From the NCBI RefSeq assembly GCF_000768065.1, contig NZ_JRKM01000001.1, positions 4,012,001-4,076,000 of the forward strand: 64,000 nucleotides of DNA, given 5' to 3'. Position numbers and translations under genes: made by a program. Position 1 is the first letter of the stretch. The number at the start of each line of letters is the position of its first letter. Origin of the DNA: Aquabacterium sp. NJ1 (lineage in GTDB: Bacteria > Pseudomonadota > Gammaproteobacteria > Burkholderiales > Burkholderiaceae_C). The notes under the pieces are model-generated. The model saw only the letters and a list, made by a program, of their open reading frames with translations. It was not told the origin of the DNA and did not search any database. This document shows positions 7,989 through 18,399 of this stretch, in pieces.

Positions 7989-8435
7989 TCAGCCCGCCTG
8001 CAGGGCCCTGGCCAGCATGGCGTCGAGCTGCGTCAAGGGCAGGGCCAGGCGCGATGCCGCATCCGAGACCTCGCGCTGCTTGGGTGCCCACACCGGCGCG
8101 GGCCAGCGGGCATCCCAGTCGAAGCGGGCAATCACGTGCCAGTGCAGATGCGGCACCACATTGCCCAGCGAGGCCAGGTTGATCTTGGTGGGGCTGAGCG
8201 CCTCACGCAGCACGGTTTCCACCTTGGCCACCGTCTGCATGATGTGGCTGCGGTTCTCGGGGATGAGGTCCGTCCACTCGGCCACGTGGTCGTTCCAGAT
8301 CACGCGGTAGAAGGCAGGATGGTCCTCGTCCAGGGCGCGGATCACACGGAGCTTGTCGGTGCGCACGATGAGGATGCCCCCATCTTGCGTACACAGTTCG
8401 CAGCCCACGGCGCGGGAAGTATCCAGTTGCCCCAT
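7989..8435 (-). CDS. HIT-family (histidine triad) hydrolase
   Basis: A 148-residue HIT domain protein with the active-site triad HLHWHV at H96, H98 and H100, the last being the nucleophilic position in the family. CELC at 12-15 is a possible zinc half-site. HIT proteins split nucleoside phosphoramidates, adenylylated amino groups or dinucleotides; the exact substrate is not readable. It directly follows the large oxidoreductase gene on the same strand (2 bases between stop and start), so the two are probably cotranscribed. It converges tail to tail with tetR, with 2 bases between the stops. Confidence 0.9.
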   Translation of the reverse strand: MGQLDTSRAVGCELCTQDGGILIVRTDKLRVIRALDEDHPAFYRVIWNDHVAEWTDLIPENRSHIMQTVAKVETVLREALSPTKINLASLGNVVPHLHWHVIARFDWDARWPAPVWAPKQREVSDAASRLALPLTQLDAMLARALQAG

Positions 8436-8437
8436 GA

Positions 8438-11400
8438 TCAGACCAGCACCCGTTCGATGCCGCCGTTATTGGCCTTGGCCACGTACTCCGGCATCCAGTT
8501 CTCGCCCAGGATCTGCTTGGCCATCTCGATCACGATGTAATCGGCCTCCAGCAGCCCGGTCTGGGCGTCGTCCACGTAGCGGCTCAGGCCTTGCAGGCAA
8601 GCCGGGCAGGACGTCAGCACTTTCACGTTTTCCTTCTCGCCGATCAGGCCCTTGGCGCGCAACTCGGCCTCGCCCTTGCGGATCTCTTCTTCCTTGCGGA
8701 AGCGGATCTGTGTGGATACATCCGGGCGGCTCACGGCCAGCGTGCCCGCCTCGCCGCAGCAGCGCTCGGACTTGATGACACCGTCGCCCACCAGGGCCTT
8801 GACGGTCTTCATCGGGTCCTGCAGCTTCATGGGCGTGTGGCAGGGGTCGTGGTACAGGAAGGCGCCCTTGCCTTGCAGGGTGATGCCCTTTTCAAGCAGG
8901 TACTCGTGGATGTCGATGATGCGGCAGCCCGGGAAGATCTTGTCGAACTGGTAGCCCTGCAACTGGTCGTAGCAAGTGCCGCAGGACACGACCACCGTCT
9001 TGATGTCCAGGTAGTTCAGCGTGTTGGCCACGCGGTGGAACAGCACCCGGTTGTCGGTGATCATCTTCTCGGCCTTGTCGAACTGGCCGGCACCGCGTTG
9101 CGGGTAGCCGCAGCACAGGTAGCCAGGCGGCAGCACGGTCTGCACGCCGGCATGCCACAGCATGGCTTGCGTGGCCAGGCCCACTTGCGAGAACAGGCGC
9201 TCCGAGCCACAACCGGGGAAGTAGAACACCGCCTCGGTATCGGCCGTGGTCTGCTTGGGGTCGCGGATGATGGGGACGTAGTCCTTGTCCTCGATGTCCA
9301 GCAACGCACGCGCGGTCTTCTTGGGCAGGCCACCCGGCATCTTCTTGTTGATGAAGTGGATGACCTGCTCCTTGAGCGAGGCCGTGCCGACCGACGCCGG
9401 CGGGGCGCTGGTCTGTTTGCGCGCGGCCAGCTTGAGCACTTCGTTGCCCAGGCGCTGCAGCGGCATCGCCACGTCCACCAAGGCACTGCGCACGATCTTG
9501 ATCGTCTGCGGGTTGTTGGTGTTGAGCATCAACATGCCGGCCGCACCAGCGGGGCGGAAGCTCTTCTTGCCCAGCTTGTTGAGCAGGTTGCGCATGTTCA
9601 TCGACACGTCGCCGAAGTCGATCTTGACCGGGCAGGGCGTCAGGCACTTGTGGCAGACCGTGCAGTGGTCGGCCACATCCTCGAACTCTTCCCAGTGCTT
9701 GATGGACACGCCGCGGCGCGTCTGCTCTTCGTACAGGAAGGCCTCGACCAGCAGCGAGGTGGCCAGGATCTTGTTGCGCGGGCTGTAGAGCAGGTTCGCG
9801 CGCGGCACGTGCGTGGCGCACACGGGCTTGCACTTGCCGCAGCGCAGGCAGTCCTTCACCGAGGCGGCGATGTCGCCGATGTCGCTCTGCTGCATGATCA
9901 GCGACTCGTGGCCCATCAGGCCGAACGAAGGCGTGTAGGCCTCGGTCAGGTCGGCGGCGTGCACGTCGTCGCCCAGGGCCTTGAGCGCGGCGCCACGCAG
10001 CAGCTTGCCCTTGTTGAAGCGGCCTTCAGGGTCGACCTTGAGCTTGTAGGCCGTGAAGTTGGCCATCTCGTCGTCCGTCAGGAACTCCAGCTTGGTGATG
10101 CCGATGCCGTGTTCACCCGAGATCACGCCGTCCAGCGAACGGGCCAGCTTCATGATGCGGGCCACGGCTTCGTGGGCCGTCTGCAGCATCTCGTAGTTGT
10201 CGCTGTTGACGGGCAGGTTGGTGTGCACATTGCCGTCACCGGCGTGCATGTGCAGGGCCACCCAGACGCGGCCACGCAGCACCTGCTTGTGGATGCGCTT
10301 GAGCTCGTCCACGATGGGCGTGAGGGCCGCACCGGTGAAGACCTTGGCCAGTTCGTCACGGATCTCGCGCTTCCAGCTGGCGCGGATGGACCAGGTCTGC
10401 AGCAGGTTGAAGACCGTGTCGCCGTCTTGCGGGGTATAGGTGCCGTTGCGATGCTGCTCGTAGCCGAGCGCGACCAGTTGATCACCCACCGTGGCCAGTG
10501 GCGTATCGATGTGGTCGTACAGGAACTGCCAGCGCGCGCGGACCTTGTCGAGCTGTGTCAGCGCGGCGCCAACCTTCTCGGCCAGTTGCTCGGGGCTGGG
10601 CAGCTCTTCGGCGTCTTCGACCTTGCCAAGATAGGAGGAGATTGGCAGGTTGCCACCCTGCACGAAAGCGATCAGCGCATCGGCGATGGCCAGCTTGTTG
10701 CGCAGGCTCAGCTCGATGTTGATGCGCTCGATGCCCAGCGTGTACTCGCCCATGCGCGGCAGCGGGATCACCACGTCTTCGTTGACCTTGAAGGCGTTGG
10801 TGTGCTTGGCAATGGCGGCGGTGCGCTTGCGGTCGGCCCAGAACTTCTTGCGCGCGTCGCTGCTGACGGCGATGAAGCCTTCGCCCGAGCGGCCATTGGC
10901 CAGGCGGATGACCTCGCTGGCAGCGCGCGCCACGCGGTCTTCGTCGTCACCGACGATGTCACCGATCAGGACCATCTTGGGCAGGGTGCCACGCTTGCTC
11001 TTGGTGGCGTAACCCACGGCGCGCAGGTAGCGGTCGTCCAGGTGCTCCAGGCCCGCAAGGATGGCGCCGCCAGGCTGCTTCATCTCTTCGAACATGAAGT
11101 CCTTGATCTCGACGATCGAGGGCACGCCTTCCTTGGGATTGCCAAAGAACTCCAGGCACACCGTGCGCACGTGGCCGGGCATGCGGTGCACGACCCAGCG
11201 GGCGCTGGTGATCAGGCCGTCACAGCCTTCCTTCTGGATGCCGGGCAGGCCGGCGAGGAACTTGTCGGTGACGTCCTTGCCCAGGCCTTCCTTGCGGAAG
11301 GTGCGGCCCGGGATGTCCAGACGCTCGGTGCGGATGGGTGTCTTGCCGTCGGCCTGGAAATACTTGAGCTCGAAGCTGGCGGTTTCGACGTCGTGGATCT

Positions 11401-12445
11401 TGCCCAGGTTGTGGTTGAGGCGAACCACTTCCAGCCATTCGGCGTTGGGCGTGACCATGCGCCACGAGGCGAGGTTGTCCAGCGCAGTGCCCCACAACAC
11501 GGCCTTCTTGCCACCGGCGTTCATGGCGATGTTGCCACCCACGCAGGATGCTTCAGCCGAGGTCGGGTCCACGGCGAACACGAAGCCGGCGCGCTCGGCC
11601 GCATCGGCCACACGTTGCGTGACGACGCCCGCGCCCGTCCAGACCGTGGCCACCGGCTTGTCCACGCCGGGTAGCGTCACCATCTCGACTTCGGTCATCT
11701 GTTCGAGCTTTTCGGTGTTGATCACCGCGCTCTTCCAGGTCAGCGGCACGGCGCCGCCGGTGTAGCCGGTACCACCCCCACGCGGGATGATGGTCAGGCC
11801 CAGCTCGACGCAACCCTTGACCAGGGCAGCCATCTCTTCCTCGGTGTCCGGTGTCAGGACGACGAAGGGGTATTCCACACGCCAGTCGGTCGCGTCCGTC
11901 ACGTGCGAAACACGGCTCAAGCCATCGAACTTGATGTTGTCGTGTCGGGTGACCTTGCCCAGGACCTTGTTGGTGCGCTCACGCAGCGCGCCCATCTGGT
12001 CAAAGGCCTTGGCGAAACGGTCCACGGCGCCGCGCGCCGCGTTCAGCAACTCGGCGACCAGCGTGTCGCGCAAACCATCGGTCGCCGCCTTGTCCTCGGG
12101 GTGGCGGCGCTTGTCGACCTCGCCCAGGCGGTGGTGCAGGGCGTCGATCAGCAGGGCACGGCGCTTGGGATTGTCCAGCAGGTCGTCTTGCAGATACGGG
12201 TTGCGCTGTACGACCCAGATGTCGCCCAGCACTTCGTACAGCATGCGGGCAGAGCGGCCGGTCTGGCGCTCGACGCGCAGCAGGCTGAGCACCTCCCAGG
12301 CACGCTGGCCCAGCAGGCGCTGGACGATTTCACGGTCCGAAAAGGAGGTGTAGTTGTAGGGGATCTCGCGCAGGCGGGGCTGGCCGTCGCCGTGTGCGTC
12401 GGCGGCCTGGGCGGTCATGTGGGTCAGCTCGATGGGTGCGTTCAT
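8438..12445 (-). CDS. giant FAD-linked oxidase / Fe-S / CCG fusion oxidoreductase (DUF3683 type)
   Basis: About 1335 residues joining what are usually separate GlcD- and GlcF-like subunits. A DUF3683-like N-terminal region comes first, then an FAD-binding PCMH domain ([11 protein letters not shown] near residue 220) and an FAD-linked oxidase C-terminal region ([14 protein letters not shown]). Two ferredoxin clusters follow ([11 protein letters not shown] near 863, [12 protein letters not shown] near 927), then two CCG cysteine-rich domains ([10 protein letters not shown] near 1112, CCGEAGTL near 1228, [12 protein letters not shown] near 1280). It probably oxidises a D-2-hydroxy acid such as D-lactate or D-2-hydroxyglutarate and passes electrons to the quinone pool; the substrate is inferred. 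The frame is open to 12571, but [10 protein letters not shown] at 12445 looks like the true start. Confidence 0.88.
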   Translation of the reverse strand: MNAPIELTHMTAQAADAHGDGQPRLREIPYNYTSFSDREIVQRLLGQRAWEVLSLLRVERQTGRSARMLYEVLGDIWVVQRNPYLQDDLLDNPKRRALLIDALHHRLGEVDKRRHPEDKAATDGLRDTLVAELLNAARGAVDRFAKAFDQMGALRERTNKVLGKVTRHDNIKFDGLSRVSHVTDATDWRVEYPFVVLTPDTEEEMAALVKGCVELGLTIIPRGGGTGYTGGAVPLTWKSAVINTEKLEQMTEVEMVTLPGVDKPVATVWTGAGVVTQRVADAAERAGFVFAVDPTSAEASCVGGNIAMNAGGKKAVLWGTALDNLASWRMVTPNAEWLEVVRLNHNLGKIHDVETASFELKYFQADGKTPIRTERLDIPGRTFRKEGLGKDVTDKFLAGLPGIQKEGCDGLITSARWVVHRMPGHVRTVCLEFFGNPKEGVPSIVEIKDFMFEEMKQPGGAILAGLEHLDDRYLRAVGYATKSKRGTLPKMVLIGDIVGDDEDRVARAASEVIRLANGRSGEGFIAVSSDARKKFWADRKRTAAIAKHTNAFKVNEDVVIPLPRMGEYTLGIERINIELSLRNKLAIADALIAFVQGGNLPISSYLGKVEDAEELPSPEQLAEKVGAALTQLDKVRARWQFLYDHIDTPLATVGDQLVALGYEQHRNGTYTPQDGDTVFNLLQTWSIRASWKREIRDELAKVFTGAALTPIVDELKRIHKQVLRGRVWVALHMHAGDGNVHTNLPVNSDNYEMLQTAHEAVARIMKLARSLDGVISGEHGIGITKLEFLTDDEMANFTAYKLKVDPEGRFNKGKLLRGAALKALGDDVHAADLTEAYTPSFGLMGHESLIMQQSDIGDIAASVKDCLRCGKCKPVCATHVPRANLLYSPRNKILATSLLVEAFLYEEQTRRGVSIKHWEEFEDVADHCTVCHKCLTPCPVKIDFGDVSMNMRNLLNKLGKKSFRPAGAAGMLMLNTNNPQTIKIVRSALVDVAMPLQRLGNEVLKLAARKQTSAPPASVGTASLKEQVIHFINKKMPGGLPKKTARALLDIEDKDYVPIIRDPKQTTADTEAVFYFPGCGSERLFSQVGLATQAMLWHAGVQTVLPPGYLCCGYPQRGAGQFDKAEKMITDNRVLFHRVANTLNYLDIKTVVVSCGTCYDQLQGYQFDKIFPGCRIIDIHEYLLEKGITLQGKGAFLYHDPCHTPMKLQDPMKTVKALVGDGVIKSERCCGEAGTLAVSRPDVSTQIRFRKEEEIRKGEAELRAKGLIGEKENVKVLTSCPACLQGLSRYVDDAQTGLLEADYIVIEMAKQILGENWMPEYVAKANNGGIERVLV

Positions 12446-12637
12446 GAGGGCGCCAGGCGCGAAAAACCGGTTCAACAAAGGGCAATTCGCCTGGGGTTTG
12501 GGATAACGCCCAGGCACTGCGGGGGAGGGTGGTTTTCGCGCCTGAGGCGAGATGTTAACGCAGCAGGTCATGCCCTCGGGCAGAAAAGGGCAACCGACAG
12601 GGTCTTCTGAAAGCGTTTAGCCTTGGCTCAAATCGAT

Positions 12638-12659
12638 ATTCTGAGCAGCAGTTCAGAAT
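12638..12659. promoter_or_regulatory. inverted repeat between divergent genes
   Basis: ATTCTGA, 8 bases, TCAGAAT: a perfect 7-bp inverted repeat 21 bases before the glycerophosphodiesterase start, inside the 234-base region that separates it from the divergent oxidoreductase gene. Its geometry suits a regulator dimer, but no regulator is encoded next to it. The rest of this gap shows nothing I can assign. Confidence 0.3.
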
Positions 12660-12679
12660 TCAAAGTAGTCGAGCCCGCC

Positions 12680-13492
12680 ATGACCCAATACGGATCCCCA
12701 GCCACCCATTGGCCTTATCCATGCTGGATTGCCCACCGTGGTGCGGGCAAGCTGGCGCCCGAAAACACCATGGCTGCCTTCCGCCTGGGGGCCGAGCACG
12801 GCTTTGCGATGTTCGAGTGCGACGTCAAGCTCAGCGCTGACGGCGAACCCTTTTTGCTGCACGACGCCGAGCTGGACCGCACGACCAACGGCCAAGGCGT
12901 GGCCGGTGTGCTCAAGTGGGATGCCTTGTCGCGCCTGGACGCCGGCAGCTGGCATGGCCGCACCTACGCTGGCGAGCCGCTGCTGCGCCTGGAAGCCCTC
13001 TCGCGCTGGCTGCAGGCCCTGGGCCTGATGGTCAACCTGGAGATCAAGCCCACGCCCGGCGAAGAAGTGCGCACGGGCCGCATCGTGGCCCAGCATGTGG
13101 CCCGCCTTTGGGCGCAGTCGCAGATCAAGCCGCTGCTGAGCTCCTTCAGCGTGGACGCCTTGCGTGCCGCGCAGGAAGCCCAGCCCGAATTGCCTCGTGC
13201 GCTGTTGCTGGACAAGTGGGTGCGCGACGCGGTGGACCAGGCCCAGTCTCTGGGCTGCCAGGCGCTGGTGGTCAACCAGACCCAGCTCGATGCGGACCGG
13301 ATCGAATTGGGCCATGCCGTCGGTTTGAAGATGCTGACGTACACCGTCAACGACGCGTCGCGCGCCAGCACCTTGTGGTTGTCTGGCCTGGATGGGCTGA
13401 TCACGGACCGGGTCGACCTGTTCGAGCCTCAGGCCCGCCTGGGCGCCAACCCCGCCCAATTGATGTACGTGGCCGAAGAGTTCATCGCCTGA
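12680..13492 (+). CDS. ugpQ: glycerophosphodiester phosphodiesterase
   Basis: A 270-residue cytosolic GDPD. The catalytic set is visible: WIAHRGAGKLAPENTMAAF near the N-terminus (HR and the E of PENT), FECDVKLSADG (metal-binding E and D), and LLHDAELDRTTNG. The end has VYTVNDASRASTLWLSGLDGLITDRVDL, typical of the barrel closure. It hydrolyses glycerophosphodiesters to glycerol-3-phosphate and an alcohol. There is no signal peptide, which fits UgpQ rather than periplasmic GlpQ. No ugp transporter is adjacent. The ATG at 12680 was preferred because the upstream extension to 12623 runs through the inverted repeat. Confidence 0.92.
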   Translation: MTQYGSPATHWPYPCWIAHRGAGKLAPENTMAAFRLGAEHGFAMFECDVKLSADGEPFLLHDAELDRTTNGQGVAGVLKWDALSRLDAGSWHGRTYAGEPLLRLEALSRWLQALGLMVNLEIKPTPGEEVRTGRIVAQHVARLWAQSQIKPLLSSFSVDALRAAQEAQPELPRALLLDKWVRDAVDQAQSLGCQALVVNQTQLDADRIELGHAVGLKMLTYTVNDASRASTLWLSGLDGLITDRVDLFEPQARLGANPAQLMYVAEEFIA

Positions 13493-13499
13493 GCCTGAC

Positions 13500-13521
13500 G
13501 CCCTGGTGCTGAGCCCAGGGC
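13500..13521. terminator. hairpin between convergent genes
   Basis: GCCCTGG and CCAGGGC pair as a 7-bp stem around 8 bases, midway between the convergent ugpQ and mpl stops. No T run follows on either strand, so the terminator role is only likely by position. Confidence 0.35.
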
Positions 13522-13548
13522 CATCAAGCCATCAGGGGTGAGGGGGCT

Positions 13549-14925
13549 TCAGGCCAGCGCCTTGAGCAGCTTGTCGTGGATGCCGCCAAAGCCCCCGTTG
13601 CTCATGCACAGGATCTGATCACCCGGCTTGGCAGCCTTGACCACCTTGCTCACCAGCGTGTCGATGTTGTCGGACACGATGGCGCGCTCGCCCATCTCGG
13701 CCAGCGCCTCGTTGGCATCCCAGCCCAGGCCGCCGCTGTGGCAGAAGGCCAGATCAGCTTCTTCGAGTGACCAGGGCAGCAAGGCCTTCATGGTGCCCAA
13801 CTTCATGGTGTTGGAGCGTGGCTCGAACACCGCCAGGATGCGGCTGTCGGGGCCTACCTTGCGGCGCAGGCCGTCCACCGTGGTACGGATGGCGGTGGGG
13901 TGGTGTGCGAAGTCGTCGTAGACGGCCACGCCCTTGACCTCGCCGCGCAACTCCAGCCGGCGCTTCACGTTGGCAAACTGCCCCAGAGCTTCGCAGGCCT
14001 GTTGCGGCGTCACGCCCACATGCTCGGCTGCCGCGATGGCCGCCAGCGCGTTCATCTGGTTGTGCTCGCCCAGCAACGCCCACTCCACGCGGCCCACCAG
14101 TACGCCCGCCTTCAACACGTCGAAGGCATGCGGCTCGCCGCGGGCACGGAAGCCGGGCACATCGCCACGCACGCCAAAACGCGCCACATCGCTCCAGCAG
14201 CCGCGTGTCAGCACACGTTCCAGCGCTTCTTCACGAGCATTGACGACCAAGCGGCCGCTTTGGGGCACGGTGCGCACCAGGTGGTGGAACTGGGTTTCGA
14301 TGGCAGCCAGGTCGGCAAAGATGTCGGCGTGGTCGAACTCGAGGTTGTTGAGCACGGCGGTGCGCGGGCGGTAGTGCACGAACTTGCTGCGCTTGTCGAA
14401 GAATGCGGTGTCGTATTCGTCTGCCTCAATGACGAAGGGGTGGCCTGTGGCCGGGCGCGTCTCGGCAGTGGTGTCACCCAGGCGGGCAGACACGCCAAAG
14501 TTCTGAGGCACACCGCCCACCAGGAAGCCGGGCTGCTTGCCCGCGAACTCCAGGATCCAGGTCAACATGGACGTGGTCGTGGTCTTGCCATGCGTGCCAG
14601 CCACAGCCAGCACATGGCGGCCTTGCAGCACGTTCTCGCTCAGCCATTGCGGGCCGCTGGTGTAGGGCAGGCCCGCATCCAGGATGGCTTCCATCAAGGG
14701 GTTGCCGCGTGAGACCACGTTGCCGATCACGAAGAGATCGGGTTCGAGCTTGAGCTGGTCAACCGTGTAGCCTTCGATCAGCTCGATGCCCAGGGCACGC
14801 AGTTGGTCGCTCATGGGCGGGTAGACGCCGGCGTCGCAACCGGTCACGCGGTGGCCTGCTTCGCGGGCCAGGGCGGCCACACCACCCATGAAGGTGCCGC
14901 AAATGCCGAGAATGTGAATGTGCAT
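13549..14925 (-). CDS. mpl: UDP-MurNAc:L-Ala-gamma-D-Glu-meso-DAP ligase (cell-wall recycling)
   Basis: A 458-residue Mur-ligase-family enzyme with MHIHILGICGTFMGG at the start (Rossmann-like UDP binding), the ATP loop GTHGKTTTTSML, NLEFDHADIF, and the C-terminal FEPRSNTMK typical of Mpl rather than MurC. It joins recovered tripeptide to UDP-MurNAc so that murein peptides re-enter synthesis. It starts 7 bases after the hemL stop on the same strand. The frame is open 20 codons further upstream into hemL, but homology begins at MHIHI. Confidence 0.93.
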   Translation of the reverse strand: MHIHILGICGTFMGGVAALAREAGHRVTGCDAGVYPPMSDQLRALGIELIEGYTVDQLKLEPDLFVIGNVVSRGNPLMEAILDAGLPYTSGPQWLSENVLQGRHVLAVAGTHGKTTTTSMLTWILEFAGKQPGFLVGGVPQNFGVSARLGDTTAETRPATGHPFVIEADEYDTAFFDKRSKFVHYRPRTAVLNNLEFDHADIFADLAAIETQFHHLVRTVPQSGRLVVNAREEALERVLTRGCWSDVARFGVRGDVPGFRARGEPHAFDVLKAGVLVGRVEWALLGEHNQMNALAAIAAAEHVGVTPQQACEALGQFANVKRRLELRGEVKGVAVYDDFAHHPTAIRTTVDGLRRKVGPDSRILAVFEPRSNTMKLGTMKALLPWSLEEADLAFCHSGGLGWDANEALAEMGERAIVSDNIDTLVSKVVKAAKPGDQILCMSNGGFGGIHDKLLKALA

Positions 14926-14932
14926 GTAAAGC

Positions 14933-16225
14933 TCAGAGTTGGCGGAAGGCCTTGCCGGCGGCCGCCACGGTTTGGGCGATGTCATCGGCCGTGTGCGCAG
15001 CGCTCACGAAGCCGGCCTCATACATGGCGGGTGCCAGGTACACGCCCTGGTCCAGCATGAGGTGGAAGAACTTGTTGAACTTGTCCGTACCCTTGGCCAT
15101 CACGGCCTGGTAATGCTGGGGCAGCTGGTCGGCAAAGAAGAAGCCGAACATGCCGCCTTCGCAATCCGCCGTCAGTTCGACGCCGGCAGCCTGGGCTTCG
15201 GCACAGAAGCCGTCCATCAGGCTGCGGGTCGATGCCGACAAGGCTTCGAAGAAGCCCGGGCGCTGGATCAGCTTGAGTGTGGCCAGCCCACAAGCCGTGG
15301 CCACCGGGTTGCCCGACAGGGTGCCGGCCTGGTAGACCGGGCCCAGCGGGGCCAGCTTGGCCATGATCTCTTTCGAGGCGGCAAAGGCCGCCAGCGGCAT
15401 GCCGCCGCCGATCACCTTGCCGAACACGCTGATGTCGGGCTTGAAGCCGGGCAGGGCCTTGGCGTAGATGCTCTGTGCACTGCCCAGGGCCACGCGAAAG
15501 CCGCTCATCACCTCGTCGAACACGAACAGGGCGCCATATTGGTCGCACAGTTCGCGGATGCGCTGGATGAAGGGCACGCTGGCGCGCACGAAGTTCATGT
15601 TGCCGGCGATCGGCTCGATCATCACGCAGGCGATGTCGGCGCCTTGCGTGGCAAAGGCCTCTTCGATCTGGGCGATGTTGTTGTACTCCAGCACCAGGGT
15701 GTGCTGCACCACTTCAGGCGGCACTCCGGCGCTGGTCGGGTGGCCGAAAGTGGCCAGGCCCGAGCCGGCCTTGACCAGCAGGGCGTCGGCATGGCCGTGG
15801 TAGCAGCCCTCGAACTTGATCAGCTTGCTGCGGCCGGTGAAGCCGCGCGCCAGGCGGATGGCGCTCATGCCGGCCTCGGTGCCAGAACTCACCAGCCGCA
15901 CCTGCTCGGCACTGGGCACGATCTTCAGGATCTCTTCGGCCAGTTCGATCTCGCGCTCGGTGGGGGCGCCAAAAGAGAAGCCTTCCAGCACGGCCTTCTG
16001 CACGGCCTCGACCACCTCGGGGTGCCCGTGGCCCAGGATCATCGGCCCCCAGGAGCCGATGTAATCGATGTAGCGCTGGTTCTCGGCGTCCCAGATGTAG
16101 GCGCCTTGAGCCCGGGTGATGAAGCGGGGCGTGCCGCCCACGGCGCGAAAAGCGCGCACGGGCGAATTGACGCCGCCAGGGATGACGCGTTGGGCGCGCT
16201 CAAAAAGCGAGGCGTTAGTGGACAT
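14933..16225 (-). CDS. hemL: glutamate-1-semialdehyde 2,1-aminomutase
   Basis: 430 residues, the usual length. Family motifs: [11 protein letters not shown] at the start, [51 protein letters not shown], and the PLP-binding lysine in [15 protein letters not shown] near residue 266. It converts glutamate-1-semialdehyde to 5-aminolevulinate in the C5 route of haem synthesis. Its start overlaps the end of the upstream thiD gene by 11 bases, and mpl follows after 7 bases, so thiD-hemL-mpl looks like one transcript. Confidence 0.96.
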   Translation of the reverse strand: MSTNASLFERAQRVIPGGVNSPVRAFRAVGGTPRFITRAQGAYIWDAENQRYIDYIGSWGPMILGHGHPEVVEAVQKAVLEGFSFGAPTEREIELAEEILKIVPSAEQVRLVSSGTEAGMSAIRLARGFTGRSKLIKFEGCYHGHADALLVKAGSGLATFGHPTSAGVPPEVVQHTLVLEYNNIAQIEEAFATQGADIACVMIEPIAGNMNFVRASVPFIQRIRELCDQYGALFVFDEVMSGFRVALGSAQSIYAKALPGFKPDISVFGKVIGGGMPLAAFAASKEIMAKLAPLGPVYQAGTLSGNPVATACGLATLKLIQRPGFFEALSASTRSLMDGFCAEAQAAGVELTADCEGGMFGFFFADQLPQHYQAVMAKGTDKFNKFFHLMLDQGVYLAPAMYEAGFVSAAHTADDIAQTVAAAGKAFRQL

Positions 16226-17168
16226 TGCGGGTATGCGGGGGAGGGAGCTGTTCGTTCAGATCGGTGATGTCGCCTTCGGCTGGCGCGCCTTCGCCTTCAG
16301 CGGGCTGTTCGCCCGGGGGCAGCGCCCAGAAGAAGCGATCGGGCACCACACCACCCATGCCGGGGCGGAAGCCCGAGTCCAGGGCCTGGTCCAGGAAGCT
16401 CAAGGCTTCGGACACGGCCACATCCAGCGCGGTGCCGGTGGACAGGATCGCGGCCAGCGCGGCCGACAGGGTGTCGCCGGCGCCCACGAAGCTGGCCTCG
16501 AAGCGCTCGAACCGCTCGCCGGCCACGGCACCTTGCGGTGAGGCCAGCACGTTGTCGATGAACTGGTCCGGCAGTTGCACGCCGGTCACCAGCACGTAGG
16601 CGCAACCATGCTCGGCGGCGGCCACGGCGAGCTCCCGTGCGGAGGGCGAACGCTCGGCATCCCACTCGGGCAGCAGGAAATCCGTGAGGGTCTTGTGGTT
16701 TCCCACCAACACCTGGCTGGCCGGCAGGATCAGTTCGCGGAAAGCATCCAGATAGGCCATCTGGGCGTCCTCGTCCATCCAGGACAGGTTGGGCAGATAG
16801 GACACCAGCGGCGTGTCGGTGTAATCGGACAGGATCTCGGCGACGGCGCTGATGCCCTCGGCGCTGCCCAGAAAACCGACCTTCCAGGAGGCGATGGTGA
16901 TGTCTTCCAGCACGCTGCGCGCCTGGTCGATCACTGCCTCGGCATCGATCTCGTGAGACTCGAAGACCTCGGCGGAATCGCGAATCAGCAGGCTGGTGAC
17001 CACGGGCAGCGCGTGCGCGCCCATGGCGGCGATCGTGGCGATATCGGCCCCGATCCCGGATGCCCCGCTGGCGTCATTGGCGTTGAAGCTCATGACGCAT
17101 GCTGGCGAGCCTGCGTCCTGGTCTTCTGCGGCGGTGTGGTCCTCTGGACCGGTCTGGGGGGCGTTCAT
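16215..17168 (-). CDS. thiD: hydroxymethylpyrimidine/phosphomethylpyrimidine kinase-like protein
   Basis: A 317-residue ribokinase-fold kinase. [26 protein letters not shown] corresponds to the ThiD substrate region, and [20 protein letters not shown] to the C-terminal anion hole with the catalytic Asp in GAGD. It lies next to hemL, a common neighbour in betaproteobacteria. It phosphorylates HMP and HMP-P for thiamine synthesis. Differences from classical ThiD are an acidic N-terminal extension of about 30 residues and an extended Pro/Glu-rich C-terminus. I used the ATG of [10 protein letters not shown]; an ATG 13 codons earlier is possible. A pyridoxal kinase role is the main alternative. 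Confidence 0.82.
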   Translation of the reverse strand: MNAPQTGPEDHTAAEDQDAGSPACVMSFNANDASGASGIGADIATIAAMGAHALPVVTSLLIRDSAEVFESHEIDAEAVIDQARSVLEDITIASWKVGFLGSAEGISAVAEILSDYTDTPLVSYLPNLSWMDEDAQMAYLDAFRELILPASQVLVGNHKTLTDFLLPEWDAERSPSARELAVAAAEHGCAYVLVTGVQLPDQFIDNVLASPQGAVAGERFERFEASFVGAGDTLSAALAAILSTGTALDVAVSEALSFLDQALDSGFRPGMGGVVPDRFFWALPPGEQPAEGEGAPAEGDITDLNEQLPPPHTRNVH

Positions 17169-17239
17169 GCGTGTGCAGTATTGGCTAGAAGGTGAGCCCG
17201 TGCCCACAAACCCTGGGGTTCACGGGAGCGGCTGATGGC

Positions 17240-17245
17240 TACAAT
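17240..17245 (+). promoter_or_regulatory. possible -10 element for rubredoxin
   Basis: TACAAT stands 33 bases before the rubredoxin GTG. A weak -35 candidate GGTTCA lies 17 bases further upstream and matches only half of TTGACA. It would drive rubredoxin and perhaps pilG. Confidence 0.3.
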
Positions 17246-17278
17246 CAGTTCATTGTATTCAAGCTGGTTTGGACCGAC

Positions 17279-17452
17279 GTGAACGAGTTTCGTACCTGGA
17301 TGTGCCTGATTTGCGGCTGGATTTATGACGAGGCCGCTGGTTTGCCTGAAGAGGGTATCGCGCCCGGCACCCGCTGGGAAGACGTTCCGATGAACTGGGT
17401 CTGTCCCGAGTGCGGTGCCCGCAAGGAAGACTTCGAAATGGTTCAGGTCTGA
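17279..17452 (+). CDS. rubredoxin
   Basis: A 57-residue protein with the two iron-binding knuckles CLICGW and CPECGA, 32 residues between the first cysteines of each pair, and the conserved WIYDEAAG and GTRWEDVPMNWVCPECG. It holds one Fe(Cys)4 site and carries single electrons. I chose the GTG start because the resulting VNEFRTWMCLICGW matches the usual short rubredoxin N-terminus. Rubredoxin just before pilG recurs in betaproteobacteria and is probably a positional rather than a functional link. Confidence 0.93.
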   Translation: MNEFRTWMCLICGWIYDEAAGLPEEGIAPGTRWEDVPMNWVCPECGARKEDFEMVQV

Positions 17453-17518
17453 TCCTCGTGATCGAATTGATTTTGACCAAGGCCCCGAGAGGCGTTGGTC
17501 GTCTGGAGGAACGCGTCC

Positions 17519-17917
17519 GTGTCTGATGCTGAGAACCCCGAATTGAAGGCGGGCACCAAGGTGCTCGTCATTGACGACAGCAATACCATTCGCCGCAGCG
17601 CCGAAATCTTTTTGAAACAAGGCGGTTACGAAGTGGTGCTGGCTGAAGATGGTTTTGACGCCCTGTCCAAAGTCAATGACCACAATCCAGATGTTATTTT
17701 TTGTGACATTCTGATGCCCCGCCTGGACGGATATCAGACCTGCGCCATCATCAAACGAAACCCGCGCTTCACCAATACCCCGGTGATCATGCTGTCATCG
17801 AAGGACGGCCTGTTTGACAAGGCGCGCGGGCGCATGGTGGGCTCGCAGGACTACCTGACCAAGCCTTTCACCAAGGACCAATTGCTGCAGGCCGTGGCGC
17901 AATACAGCGCCAGTTGA
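17519..17917 (+). CDS. pilG: type IV pilus response regulator PilG
   Basis: A 132-residue single receiver with D19-D20, phospho-acceptor D63 in FCDILMPRLDG, and K in YLTKPF. An N-terminal stretch of about 12 residues before the receiver is typical of PilG. The GTG start at 17519 is fixed by GGAGGA eight bases upstream; the frame is open eight codons earlier. It is the first gene of pilGHIJ-chpA, the chemosensory system that controls twitching motility through the pilus motors. PilG is the output regulator linked to extension in Pseudomonas. Confidence 0.9.
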   Translation: MSDAENPELKAGTKVLVIDDSNTIRRSAEIFLKQGGYEVVLAEDGFDALSKVNDHNPDVIFCDILMPRLDGYQTCAIIKRNPRFTNTPVIMLSSKDGLFDKARGRMVGSQDYLTKPFTKDQLLQAVAQYSAS

Positions 17918-18016
17918 TTGCAACAGAGGCTGCCGGGCCGTGGCCTGTCAGCATGAATAATGCGTGTGCGCCGGGCTGCTTGAAACCCTGGGCCAGGCGC
18001 GCACCGAGGAGTTGAG

Positions 18017-18382
18017 ATGCCCATTCAGAAAATATTGCTGGTTGACGATTCCAAGACCGAATTGCATGTCCTGTCCGAGTTGCTGACGAAAAAGGGCTAC
18101 CAGGTGCGTACGGCCGAAAATGGCGAGGAAGCCATGCGCCGCCTGCAGGAAGACAAGCCGGACCTGATCCTGATGGACGTGGTCATGCCCGGGCAGAACG
18201 GCTTTCAGTTGACCCGTGCCATCACGCGTGACCCCGCTTTTGCGAGCGTGCCGGTCATCATCTGCACCAGCAAGAATCAGGAAACCGACCGGGTCTGGGG
18301 CATGCGCCAGGGCGCGCGCGACTATGTGGTCAAGCCGGTCAACCCGGAAGAGTTGCTGACCAAAATCAAGGCCTTCGGCTAA
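18017..18382 (+). CDS. pilH: type IV pilus response regulator PilH
   Basis: A 121-residue receiver with D10-D11, phospho-acceptor D54 in LMDVVMPGQNGFQ, and K in YVVKPVNPEELLTKI. The VMPGQNGFQ loop is characteristic of PilH. It lies 99 bases behind pilG and 17 before pilI. In Pseudomonas PilH competes with PilG for phosphate from the Chp kinase and favours pilus retraction. GAGGAG precedes the ATG. Confidence 0.9.
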   Translation: MPIQKILLVDDSKTELHVLSELLTKKGYQVRTAENGEEAMRRLQEDKPDLILMDVVMPGQNGFQLTRAITRDPAFASVPVIICTSKNQETDRVWGMRQGARDYVVKPVNPEELLTKIKAFG

Positions 18383-18399
18383 ACAGAGGTCGCAGCAAG

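Noticed and set aside
8591-11674. A plus-strand open frame of over 1000 codons opposite the giant oxidoreductase
   Set aside because: It is rich in His, Gln, Val, Leu and Ala, has no motif or ribosome site, and is the antisense shadow expected from high-GC codon bias opposite a gene with clear domains.
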